Shown here in pieces: positions 19,341-27,268 of a stretch of DNA of 51,365 nucleotides. The translations under genes were made by a program, and so were the position numbers. Position 1 is the first letter of the stretch. The number at the start of each line of letters is the position of its first letter. The stretch is taken from assembly GCA_002162675.1 (NCBI GenBank), contig MAAE01000060.1, positions 1 through 51,365 of the forward strand, in the 5' to 3' direction. The notes under the pieces were generated by a model. That model was given only the letters and a program-made list of their open reading frames with translations. It did no database searches and was not told the origin of the DNA. This stretch comes from Colwellia sp. 39_35_sub15_T18 (lineage in GTDB: Bacteria; Pseudomonadota; Gammaproteobacteria; Enterobacterales; Alteromonadaceae).

Positions 19341-21635
19341 TTAATCGTCGTCAGCAACATTAAGCGAACAGTCTGACTTTACTCCAAATGGACTAGCAGT
19401 GCCTACACCTTGTGTCGGTGGTGAAACATCCTCGTTTAGCACGTGTTCTGCTAACACTGGTAGACTAAAAATCGTTTGCGTAGAGCTTTCTGTGCCGCTA
19501 ACTTTAGTCGAAGCAATTAACTTAATATCTGACCAATGAGCATAACTTTGTGGATAGATAATACGAACAACTGCACGGCCATCATCATCAGTCACTACTG
19601 AGTTCTCTGCCGCAACAATATTGCCCGGTGTTAATTCACCATCACCGCTAATATCTTCTCCAACATCTAAAATACCATCTAAATTGATATCTTCATTAGC
19701 ACATTCGTGTTTAGGATTAATAACAGCGCCGCCTGAGCCTTCACCAACCGCAACCCAACTGATAAATTCATCACCATCATAGGTTTGAATCCAAAAGCCC
19801 TTATAGTAATTATGAGGAATGGCCGAGATAGTCAGTTCTTCATTAACAACAGGGTTAGAATTACCATCGGTAACAAAAACAGCATATTCTTTAACGTAAC
19901 TTTCTGTACCTAATTCTTCAACCTTATTACCCGTTCCTAATGAAATAAATAATCCTCGCTCCGCAACCGTTAAAGTAACAGTATTGGTCACGGCAGGTGT
20001 TTCAACTACGGTAGTGTATACAATAACTGCATCCTGTGCTGATGTGCTTAATGAGGTATAAACCGTCGAAGCACTACCACTACTATCAGTTACTGCGGTA
20101 GCAGGAAAGATAGAACCACCGCTAGTATCTTCAAGGGTAAATCTAATTGTTTTACCTTTCACTAAGTTGCCATTAGCATCTTTAACCACCACTGAAACTG
20201 TCGATGTTTGGCCATCAGGTCCAATTGAATTAGGAGAAGCCTGTGCTGTAATAGTAGCAGCTGTACTAGCAACAAATTCAAACTCCACTTGGTTAGTTAA
20301 CTCAATGCTTTTACCACTAACCGTATCAGTACCAACAAAGGTAATTAGCGCCTTACCGGCGTCATTAGAGCTAACTACTGCCGTAACCATTCCATCAACT
20401 GTTGTTGCTGAGTTAGCAGTTAACGTACCACGGGTTGTAGTAAAGCTAATGTCGGTACCATCGGCTACAGCAACGCCTGAGCGTAACCAAGTTAAAGTTA
20501 CACTCGCTTGTGTGGGAGCAAGCTCAACATCGGGTAAATCACTGCCATCAGAAGGATTAACGGTAGTAGTGCCATCGGTAAAACTGGTAAACAAAAAAGA
20601 ATCGGCTTGAACAGCCACTTTCTGTCCCGCATTAGCACCTAGGGCAGTTGCTATTATGGTGTTGGTACCACCCGTTGTGCCAGTAACAACAACGATTGCT
20701 TGACCTGTGTGATCAGTGATTATTGACTCAGGTAATGTAATATCTGCAACATCGCCTGCTGGTGTCTCTGTAGACTCATTAGTTAAAGATAATGTGACTA
20801 TGGTGTTAGCAATACTTTCACCATCAGAATCAAGTATCTTAACAATAAAGTTATTAACATCGTTAATGGCTAAAGAAGAAGAGCCTGTTAAGGTAACTGA
20901 AGTACCAACCACTTGAATTTCAAGTAAGTCAGTAGCACCACCGCTAGTGACTGTAGTGGTAATGATACGGTTTGCACTATTCGCTTCTGTTTTTAATTTA
21001 ACCGTGGCTTTACCATCACTGCCGGTAAGTGTATTAACTTGTTCGATTTCACCTGAGTCAGCAGTAAAGCTAACATTCACATCGGCGAGTAAGTTATTGT
21101 TAGCATCCTTAACAACAGCGATAAGATCTATTTCTTGTGCACCACTTGAAGCAAGCTGCTGAGAACTAGCAAATAAACTAATACTATCCGCCACAGGACC
21201 TTCTGGAGGTACAACAACAACCCCTCCCCCAACACTATTAAAACTTAAAACACTTGGGTCAATATCTGTGACTGTGGCTGTCACTTCCACTCCGCCTGAA
21301 AGGTCAGTAGCTTGAACAGTAATAGTAGCAACACCATCGCTTTCAGTCGCCTTAGAATTTGATGACAGTGTAGCCCTACTTTCAGTATCTCCAGTTAAAG
21401 AAAAAGTGACTAACTTACCCGGTACAGGGCTAGAGCCTTGCATAACAGTAGCACTAATAGTGATATCATTATCGCCTGATAAGTTACCGTCTGATTTAAC
21501 TAGTGATAAAGTAATAACGTCAGGTTCTTCACCACCGCCTCCCCCAGTTAGACCACCATCACCGCCACCACATGCGACTAATGTAGTTAACGTCATTAAT
21601 AACAGAGTAAAACTAAAGCGTCGAAGTAACTCCAT
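19341..21635 (-). CDS. Ig-like (Big_1) repeat lipoprotein, putative cell-surface protein
   Basis: The 764-residue product starts with a lipoprotein signal (TLTTLVACGGGDGG, Cys22), followed by a glycine-rich spacer. The body consists of about five bacterial Ig-like domains of roughly 95-105 residues. These are of the invasin/intimin Big_1 type, seen in repeated cores such as NNLLADVNVSFTADSGEIE, GSDGKATVKLKTE and DANGNLVKGKTIRFTLED. The last 200 residues differ and include EDINLDGILDVGEDISGDGE, a Ca-binding-like run of Asp/Gly. Such proteins usually act as adhesins or envelope scaffolds. No secretion partner is adjacent, so the export route and role are unknown. Confidence 0.83.
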   Translation of the reverse strand: MELLRRFSFTLLLMTLTTLVACGGGDGGLTGGGGGEEPDVITLSLVKSDGNLSGDNDITISATVMQGSSPVPGKLVTFSLTGDTESRATLSSNSKATESDGVATITVQATDLSGGVEVTATVTDIDPSVLSFNSVGGGVVVVPPEGPVADSISLFASSQQLASSGAQEIDLIAVVKDANNNLLADVNVSFTADSGEIEQVNTLTGSDGKATVKLKTEANSANRIITTTVTSGGATDLLEIQVVGTSVTLTGSSSLAINDVNNFIVKILDSDGESIANTIVTLSLTNESTETPAGDVADITLPESIITDHTGQAIVVVTGTTGGTNTIIATALGANAGQKVAVQADSFLFTSFTDGTTTVNPSDGSDLPDVELAPTQASVTLTWLRSGVAVADGTDISFTTTRGTLTANSATTVDGMVTAVVSSNDAGKALITFVGTDTVSGKSIELTNQVEFEFVASTAATITAQASPNSIGPDGQTSTVSVVVKDANGNLVKGKTIRFTLEDTSGGSIFPATAVTDSSGSASTVYTSLSTSAQDAVIVYTTVVETPAVTNTVTLTVAERGLFISLGTGNKVEELGTESYVKEYAVFVTDGNSNPVVNEELTISAIPHNYYKGFWIQTYDGDEFISWVAVGEGSGGAVINPKHECANEDINLDGILDVGEDISGDGELTPGNIVAAENSVVTDDDGRAVVRIIYPQSYAHWSDIKLIASTKVSGTESSTQTIFSLPVLAEHVLNEDVSPPTQGVGTASPFGVKSDCSLNVADDD

Positions 21636-21861
21636 AAAGGTATCCCTATTGTTTTTTATTAATCTTCATAAATCATAGTAACTGATAAATAGAAAAAAAG
21701 TACAATTTAATACCTTAATTTAAGAAAAAACCTATTCATTTATGTTGTTAACAACAGCTCACCTTTATCGGTTTGAGTAAAGGTGAGCAAAATTGTTTTT
21801 AATACGGTAAATTATTGCTAACCTAATAGACATAATAAAATCAACGAGTATTCTGCTAATC

Positions 21862-23217
21862 ATGTCAAAAACAGATTTATCAAAAAAATCACCACAGTAT
21901 AGTCTCACTACTCGCATTGTCATCGGTATGGCCTGCGGCATACTGCTTGGCTCTTTTTTACAATGGTTAATGCCTAACGGTACCGATGTTGTTATTAACT
22001 TGTTCTTATTCGAATTATCCATTCAACATTTTTTGGTCGACGGTATATTAGAAGTCATAGGGCAAATATTTATGGCAAGCTTACGAATGCTTGTTGTGCC
22101 CTTAGTTTTTGTATCATTAGTCTGTGGCGTTTGCTCATTGCAAGATACCACCAAACTTGGACGCATAGGGGGTAAAGCCATAAGTTTATATTTAATAACA
22201 ACCGCCATTGCTATTAGCTTTGCTATTTTTATTGCTATTATTGTTGGCCCTGGGGAAGGCGTTGGTATGACCGCAAGTTCTAGCTTTAGCGGTAGAGAGG
22301 CGCCTTCACTGGCACAAGTTATTATTCAAATGTTTCCTACTAATCCATTCGAAGCATTCGCCCAAGGAAAAATGTTACAAATCATTGTTTTTGCTTTACT
22401 CTTTGGTATTGCCATTGCGTTATCAGGTAAAGCAGGCGAGCGTGTGGCAAGTTTATTTGAAGATTTAAGTAGCGTAATCATGCGTTTAGTCGCTATTTTA
22501 ATGAACCTTGCCCCTTACGGTGTTTTTGCCTTATTAGCGACACTATTTACCACGGTATCAATAGAAACCTTTGGTAATTTAATTGTTTATTTTATCGTGG
22601 TACTGGGCGTTTTATTTACCCATGCACTAATCACCTACCCTGTCATGCTTAAATTATTTACCGGTTTAAGCCCGATAAGGTTTTTAAAGAAAATACGTGA
22701 TGCTGCTATTTTTGCTTTTTCAACCGCTAGCTCAAACGCTACTATTCCCGTTACTTTAGAAACGGCGACTAAAAAAATGGGCGTAAAAAACTCAATAGCT
22801 TCTTTTACCGTACCATTAGGGGCAACGATCAACATGGATGGCACCGCTATCATGCAAGGTGTTGCTACGGTATTTATTGCCCAAGTTTTCGGCCAAGACT
22901 TAACGTTAGCTGATTATGTCACTGTTGTATTAACAGCAACGCTAGCTTCAATTGGAACGGCTGGTGTCCCTGGTGTGGGTTTGATCATGCTAGCCATGGT
23001 ACTAGAGCAAGTTGGTTTACCTGTTGAAGGTATAGCCTTGATCATCGGTGTTGACCGATTACTTGATATGACTCGCACCGCTGTTAATGTTACAGGCGAT
23101 AGCATGGTTAGTATTATTGTCGCTAAAAGCGAAGGACAGTTTGATGATGAAATGTTTTTAGATAAAAACGCGGGTAATAAAATTGAAGAGATTGATTTTC
23201 ATCATTTGAAGGGTTAA
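21862..23217 (+). CDS. Dicarboxylate/amino acid:cation symporter (DAACS, DctA/GltP-like)
   Basis: The 451-residue inner-membrane protein has the glutamate-transporter-homologue fold: an N-terminal set of helices, then the re-entrant hairpin with ASSNATIPVT, the PLGATINMDGTAIMQG loop of TM7, and DRLLDMTRTAVNVTGDS in TM8, where substrate and Na+ or H+ ligands sit. It imports C4-dicarboxylates or acidic or neutral amino acids. The subtype is unresolved, because the usual serine-rich SSSAA motif is replaced by TASSNA. It stands alone on the plus strand, and its stop codon abuts a palindromic repeat. Confidence 0.9.
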   Translation: MSKTDLSKKSPQYSLTTRIVIGMACGILLGSFLQWLMPNGTDVVINLFLFELSIQHFLVDGILEVIGQIFMASLRMLVVPLVFVSLVCGVCSLQDTTKLGRIGGKAISLYLITTAIAISFAIFIAIIVGPGEGVGMTASSSFSGREAPSLAQVIIQMFPTNPFEAFAQGKMLQIIVFALLFGIAIALSGKAGERVASLFEDLSSVIMRLVAILMNLAPYGVFALLATLFTTVSIETFGNLIVYFIVVLGVLFTHALITYPVMLKLFTGLSPIRFLKKIRDAAIFAFSTASSNATIPVTLETATKKMGVKNSIASFTVPLGATINMDGTAIMQGVATVFIAQVFGQDLTLADYVTVVLTATLASIGTAGVPGVGLIMLAMVLEQVGLPVEGIALIIGVDRLLDMTRTAVNVTGDSMVSIIVAKSEGQFDDEMFLDKNAGNKIEEIDFHHLKG

Positions 23218-23264
23218 AGCGCGAATAAATTCCCGCCTACATCGTTTAAAATACAAGTAGGCGG
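23217..23264. repeat. GTAGGCGGG-type palindromic repeat after the symporter gene
   Basis: GCGCGAATAAATTCCCGCC starts one base after the symporter TAA and matches the 30781-30820 palindrome and the hisA tail. CCGCCTAC (23233-23240) pairs with GTAGGCGG (23257-23264) around a 16-base loop, so the copy may also serve as a terminator between the convergent symporter and sohB genes. Confidence 0.75.
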
Positions 23265-23284
23265 TCATCATTACTTATATGAAA

Positions 23285-24349
23285 TTAGCTCGGAAAAATA
23301 CGATTTTTTTGCATTAATTTACCTAAGATGCTTTCAGCAGAAAGTGATGCAGCTTTAGCAAACTTTTCTGCTAAACCTTTTTTTATCTCGTACTTAATCG
23401 CGACAATTTTATGACTTTTACTTAATTTTTGTAAGTAATCATCACTGGTTTGAATAGTATCAATCAAGCCAAGCTCTAAGGCTTTAGTACCAAACCAATG
23501 CTCGCCTGTGGCTACTTTGTCAAGATCTAAACTGGGTCTATGCTCACTGACAAAGTTTTTGAAAAGCACATGAGTTTCTTCTAATTCTTCAATAAATTTT
23601 TCTTTACCTTTTTCGGTATTTTCACCAAACATGGTAACCGTACGCTTAAACTCACCGGCAGTAAATTGCTCGAAATCAATATCATTTTTCTTTAATAACT
23701 TATTAAAATTTGGTAATTGTGCGATAACGCCGATAGAGCCAAGAATAGCAAAGGGGGCGGCAATAATATTATTGGCAACACAGGCCATCATATAACCACC
23801 GGAAGCGGCCACTTTATCAACAGAAGCCGTCAAAGGAATTTCATGTTGACGAATTCTATCAAGTTGAGATGAAGCTAAACCATAGCCGTGTACCATGCCA
23901 CCGCCGCTTTCTAAACGTACAAAAACTTCATCATTTTTAGTCGCTACTGACAAAATAGCCGTCACCTCTTCACGTAATGAGCTAACTTCTTTGGCATCAA
24001 TACTGCCCTTAAAGTCAATCACAAACACTTTTGATTTAGTTTCAGCTATTGCTTCGCTGTCAGACTTGGCATTTTCTTTGGCTAAAGCTTTATCTTTTTT
24101 AGCTTGTTCTTTAGAGAGTTTTTTATCCGCTTTTTCTTTTTGTTTTAACTCTTCCTTATTTAATAGAGCATGAATAACTTCTTGCTCTACCTCTTCAAAT
24201 TGCTCTGACAAGTCAGTAATTTCCAACTCACCTTTTTTATGTTTTTGTTTGATAGCAGATGCCGCTATCACAGCAACAATAGCAATGACTGCGATAACAA
24301 AGGTAACCGTTTTCGCTAAAAACAAACCATATTCATATAAAAATTCCAA
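23285..24349 (-). CDS. sohB: Inner-membrane peptidase SohB (S49 family)
   Basis: SohB is a signal-peptide-peptidase-like serine protease of the inner membrane. The 354-residue protein has an N-terminal membrane helix (about residues 10-32), a long lysine/glutamate-rich linker (about 40-105), and a ClpP-fold domain. Ser183 in KVAASGGYMMAC and Lys235 in EFKRTVTMFG form the family's Ser/Lys dyad, 52 residues apart as in E. coli SohB. The start codon is TTG, supported by AGGAG six bases upstream. It lies in the dispersed yciK/sohB/topA/cysB block with its orientation preserved. Confidence 0.94.
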   Translation of the reverse strand: MEFLYEYGLFLAKTVTFVIAVIAIVAVIAASAIKQKHKKGELEITDLSEQFEEVEQEVIHALLNKEELKQKEKADKKLSKEQAKKDKALAKENAKSDSEAIAETKSKVFVIDFKGSIDAKEVSSLREEVTAILSVATKNDEVFVRLESGGGMVHGYGLASSQLDRIRQHEIPLTASVDKVAASGGYMMACVANNIIAAPFAILGSIGVIAQLPNFNKLLKKNDIDFEQFTAGEFKRTVTMFGENTEKGKEKFIEELEETHVLFKNFVSEHRPSLDLDKVATGEHWFGTKALELGLIDTIQTSDDYLQKLSKSHKIVAIKYEIKKGLAEKFAKAASLSAESILGKLMQKNRIFPS

Positions 24350-24413
24350 ATGATGCTCCTGAGCATTATATTTTTTAATAATAACTGTCCGTAATTCTAC
24401 TTTATTTTTCCGT

Positions 24414-24444
24414 AAAAAAAAGCCTTTAGTATTAGCTAAAGGCT
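24414..24444 (-). terminator. Rho-independent terminator of the acylase-family gene
   Basis: Read on the minus strand, AGCCTTTAG and CTAAAGGCT (24421-24444) form a nine-pair stem with a six-base loop, followed by seven T. It lies about 80 bases beyond the stop of the acylase gene. Confidence 0.88.
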
Positions 24445-24485
24445 AGTTGCTTTATAAGCAGAATTTAAATCGCTATTTTTTAAAA

Positions 24486-24516
24486 CTATATAAGCACGAA
24501 CAAGTTCCCGCCTACA
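24486..24516. repeat. Partial GTAGGCGGG-family repeat
   Basis: The segment around AGTTCCCGCCTACA just after the acylase gene is a half copy of the palindromic repeat family seen at 23217 and 30781. The second arm is missing or has decayed. Confidence 0.55.
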
Positions 24517-24521
24517 AGGTA

Positions 24522-27077
24522 TTAGTTCGCACTAACTTCTATTTCACTAATAATGTTACCGCTAATATCAGCTTCACTAAACAGTAAAGGTCTTAAAGCA
24601 CTAGTATCTGAGTACAGACGATTTTGATCATCACTATGCTCTGAGTCAGTATTAGCTGATTGTGAATAGCTTAATAAACCACGAGCACTTGGTCCATTGT
24701 CGGTAAAGTTAACGACAAACATCCAACTCGAACCATAATTAAGATGATAACCATCGGTTGTTAAACCAGATCTCAACTCTTCGGCTGTTTCAACATCAAC
24801 TACAGGTGTATATTGATGAATAGGATACAACGTCTGGTCTGATTTTACCGAAGAGAAAACATTAAAACCGCCCTCTTGATGCTTAGAACCAGCCCACGGA
24901 AAGCGTTCACCACTAGCCGTGCCATCAGCCATCGTTTTTTCAGTAAATTGCACATCACCCAACATTGCATCAAGCGCAAAACCAGAGGCTTCAACATTTT
25001 TAATTGCTGCTGCTAACGCTTTTAATGCACTGCCATCATCCACCAAGGTATTAGGGGTTGATGCTGCCATATCGACACTAAATGGTGTGGAAAAATGCGT
25101 ACTTTGAACAAACTTATAAGAGAACTCTCTAAAAATATGTGCCGCTGTACTCTCTTTATTAAAGCGCATATCCCAATTAGCCAATGCGGTACAACCTGCT
25201 GAAATATCTACATTCATGCCACCATCTAAAGCAACAAGGGTATTGCCTTGAGCTTGACATTGAGTTAATAAATCGCTCATTACCGCTTCAGCTAAATAAG
25301 CTCGATTACTGATTAAGGCTGCCTCAACTTCTGCACTATTAAATTTATCATCATCCCCTGCACTATCATTTAACAATTTTATGCCCATACGTGTTCTTAA
25401 ACTCAGTTGACTTAAGTCATCACCATAAAGAATAGAATAAGCAGGTAAAGGTGTCGTTGGGTTAGTAAACCAATAACTATCATTAGAGTTTTGTACATAA
25501 TCACTGTTTAACAGTTTAGGTGCTTGCTCATAGCTGTTTAAACCGTCTGGCTCAAACAAAGCCGTATTACCGGGTAAAATATCAAAACCGACCAATTGAC
25601 GAGTACCCACTAACGTCGGGTCAGAGCGCATTAACTCTAATGCGGTATCGTTTAGGTTATGTACGCGAGATTTATCAATATAAAAGGCATTACCTTGATC
25701 ATCAGCATATATGGTATTTACCCATGGAATACCATCAAAATCTTTAAAAGCTTGTTGAAATTCGGCTAAATCAGTGGCTAAATTCATCGCCAACCAATGA
25801 TCAACCATATCGACATTTTGCTCTGCTGAATCACGCAACGTATATGCATTGGTAGCTGACCATCCTAAACCATTAGCTGGAGGAGTTTCAATCATTAAAC
25901 CATGGTGCGAATAATAATAATCTTTTGATAATAATACCGAACTGCCACCCCCGGCATTAACTTCAACAAAGTACGTTTTTTTAGCGATATCTTTAATTTC
26001 ACCATCAACACTATATTGCAGAGCATTGTCTTCAGCTAAATCAAGCTTATAGACAACAAAGCGACGTGATTCAGAAACAGTATGTGTCCAACCAAGATTT
26101 TGGTTAAAACCAATATTGTGTACAGGGAAACCTTGTAAAGCCCCTCCCATAACATCCATAACTCCAGGAATAGTTACATGTGATTGATAAAACCTTAAAT
26201 GACCCGTATGAGGAAAATGCGGGTTGGCAAGCACAATGCCTTTACCATTTTCAGTTTTATCTTTACCAATACCCCAACCATTTGAACCTAAATCACCTAA
26301 GTCGAGCCCTGTTGCTGTAAAGCTTTTGGCTTTCAATGCTAATTGCTCGGCAATAGTTTTGGCTTGTGCTTGTGCTGCAGTTTGATTTACGCCTTTTGCT
26401 CTAGCGCCAACATAGGGTAAATATTCGTCAAGATCTCCGGGGTTAGCTAAAAAAGCAATTTCCATAAAAGTAGAACTTGCACCACTAGCCGTTTGCGATG
26501 TGGCGAACATATAGGCAGTCATTTCTATAGCAGTGATCGGTTTAACCCATGGCTGACCCGCACATTGGGGAGCCAAATTATCAACCCCAGTATCAGCTAA
26601 ATACTTATTATATCCCGCAGCATAACCTTCAATTAATGCTCTACTATTTTCAGACATACTTGGGTAAAGCTCTTCAGCTGACTTCATCACTCTTAAGGCA
26701 TGGTGACCAAAGTCAGAAATAATATTGCCCGTATCACCAGAGCCTAACACTTTATCTGGACCAAAATATTTAGCGCGCTCACTACGCACTTTGATAATTT
26801 GATCGGCTAAAATACAGATATTATCTTGTGCATAAGCGTAACCCGAACCAAAGCCTACACTTTGTAAATTATCTCCAGTAATATGTGGTACCCCATAAGT
26901 GGTACGACGAATTTTGGCGGTTAAGTCACCATCGCTATCATAAGCAATTAGAGTAGGTGCCGTTGGCGAAGGAGTTACTACCGGTGTTACTGCCGTACTT
27001 TTGCTATCATCGCTATTGCAAGCACTTAGCCCGATGAGTAATACTATACTTAAAAGACTTTTATTCTTATTATTCAT
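24522..27077 (-). CDS. Penicillin/acyl-homoserine-lactone acylase-family lipoprotein
   Basis: The 851-residue protein belongs to the N-terminal-nucleophile acylases that hydrolyse amide-linked acyl groups (penicillin G, cephalosporins, AHLs). It has a lipobox (LLIGLSAC, Cys20), an alpha-chain with KIRRTTYGVPHITG and GSGYAYAQDNICILADQI, and the autoprocessing site LGDLGSNGWGIG with Ser265 as predicted nucleophile and new N-terminus. ENGKGIVLANPHFPH and a PVHNIGFN segment follow as in the family's beta-chain. Size suits aculeacin/PvdQ-like enzymes. Substrate is unknown; AHL quenching or amide scavenging are possible. The lipid anchor is unusual beside periplasmic relatives. A CTGGT/ACCAG dyad lies 113 bp upstream. 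Confidence 0.87.
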   Translation of the reverse strand: MNNKNKSLLSIVLLIGLSACNSDDSKSTAVTPVVTPSPTAPTLIAYDSDGDLTAKIRRTTYGVPHITGDNLQSVGFGSGYAYAQDNICILADQIIKVRSERAKYFGPDKVLGSGDTGNIISDFGHHALRVMKSAEELYPSMSENSRALIEGYAAGYNKYLADTGVDNLAPQCAGQPWVKPITAIEMTAYMFATSQTASGASSTFMEIAFLANPGDLDEYLPYVGARAKGVNQTAAQAQAKTIAEQLALKAKSFTATGLDLGDLGSNGWGIGKDKTENGKGIVLANPHFPHTGHLRFYQSHVTIPGVMDVMGGALQGFPVHNIGFNQNLGWTHTVSESRRFVVYKLDLAEDNALQYSVDGEIKDIAKKTYFVEVNAGGGSSVLLSKDYYYSHHGLMIETPPANGLGWSATNAYTLRDSAEQNVDMVDHWLAMNLATDLAEFQQAFKDFDGIPWVNTIYADDQGNAFYIDKSRVHNLNDTALELMRSDPTLVGTRQLVGFDILPGNTALFEPDGLNSYEQAPKLLNSDYVQNSNDSYWFTNPTTPLPAYSILYGDDLSQLSLRTRMGIKLLNDSAGDDDKFNSAEVEAALISNRAYLAEAVMSDLLTQCQAQGNTLVALDGGMNVDISAGCTALANWDMRFNKESTAAHIFREFSYKFVQSTHFSTPFSVDMAASTPNTLVDDGSALKALAAAIKNVEASGFALDAMLGDVQFTEKTMADGTASGERFPWAGSKHQEGGFNVFSSVKSDQTLYPIHQYTPVVDVETAEELRSGLTTDGYHLNYGSSWMFVVNFTDNGPSARGLLSYSQSANTDSEHSDDQNRLYSDTSALRPLLFSEADISGNIISEIEVSAN

Positions 27078-27189
27078 TATTGGTCATCCGTCCAGTTGTT
27101 AATATCTCCCTTAGCATAACAAACCTAATAACTCTTCTAAGGCTAAATCGCTATCAAACATTATGATTTTATTACTAATTAGCATATAC

Positions 27190-27201
27190 CTGGTCAACCA
27201 G
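27190..27201. promoter_or_regulatory. CTGGT/ACCAG dyad upstream of the acylase gene
   Basis: CTGGTCAACCAG has perfect five-base arms but a two-base spacer. The FadR-type core has a three-base spacer, so this is a weaker candidate than the sites before the lipase and fadD. It lies 113 bp before the acylase start. Confidence 0.3.
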
Positions 27202-27221
27202 AGTCAATAAAATGCCGCAAT

Positions 27222-27250
27222 AAAAAAGCCCTCAACTGAGGGCTTTTTTA
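27222..27250. terminator. Rho-independent terminator after the lipase gene
   Basis: AAAAAAGCCCTCA (27222-27234) and TGAGGGCTTTTTT (27237-27249) form a perfect stem with a tight loop. On the minus strand it is followed by T and lies about 20 bases past the lipase stop codon. The structure is symmetric and could act in both directions. Confidence 0.92.
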
Positions 27251-27268
27251 GGTCAATAATATTATTTA

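Noticed and set aside
20167..20610. 147-codon frame opposite the Ig-repeat lipoprotein
   Set aside because: It is an antisense reflection of the Thr/Val-rich repeats of the real gene and has no ribosome binding site.
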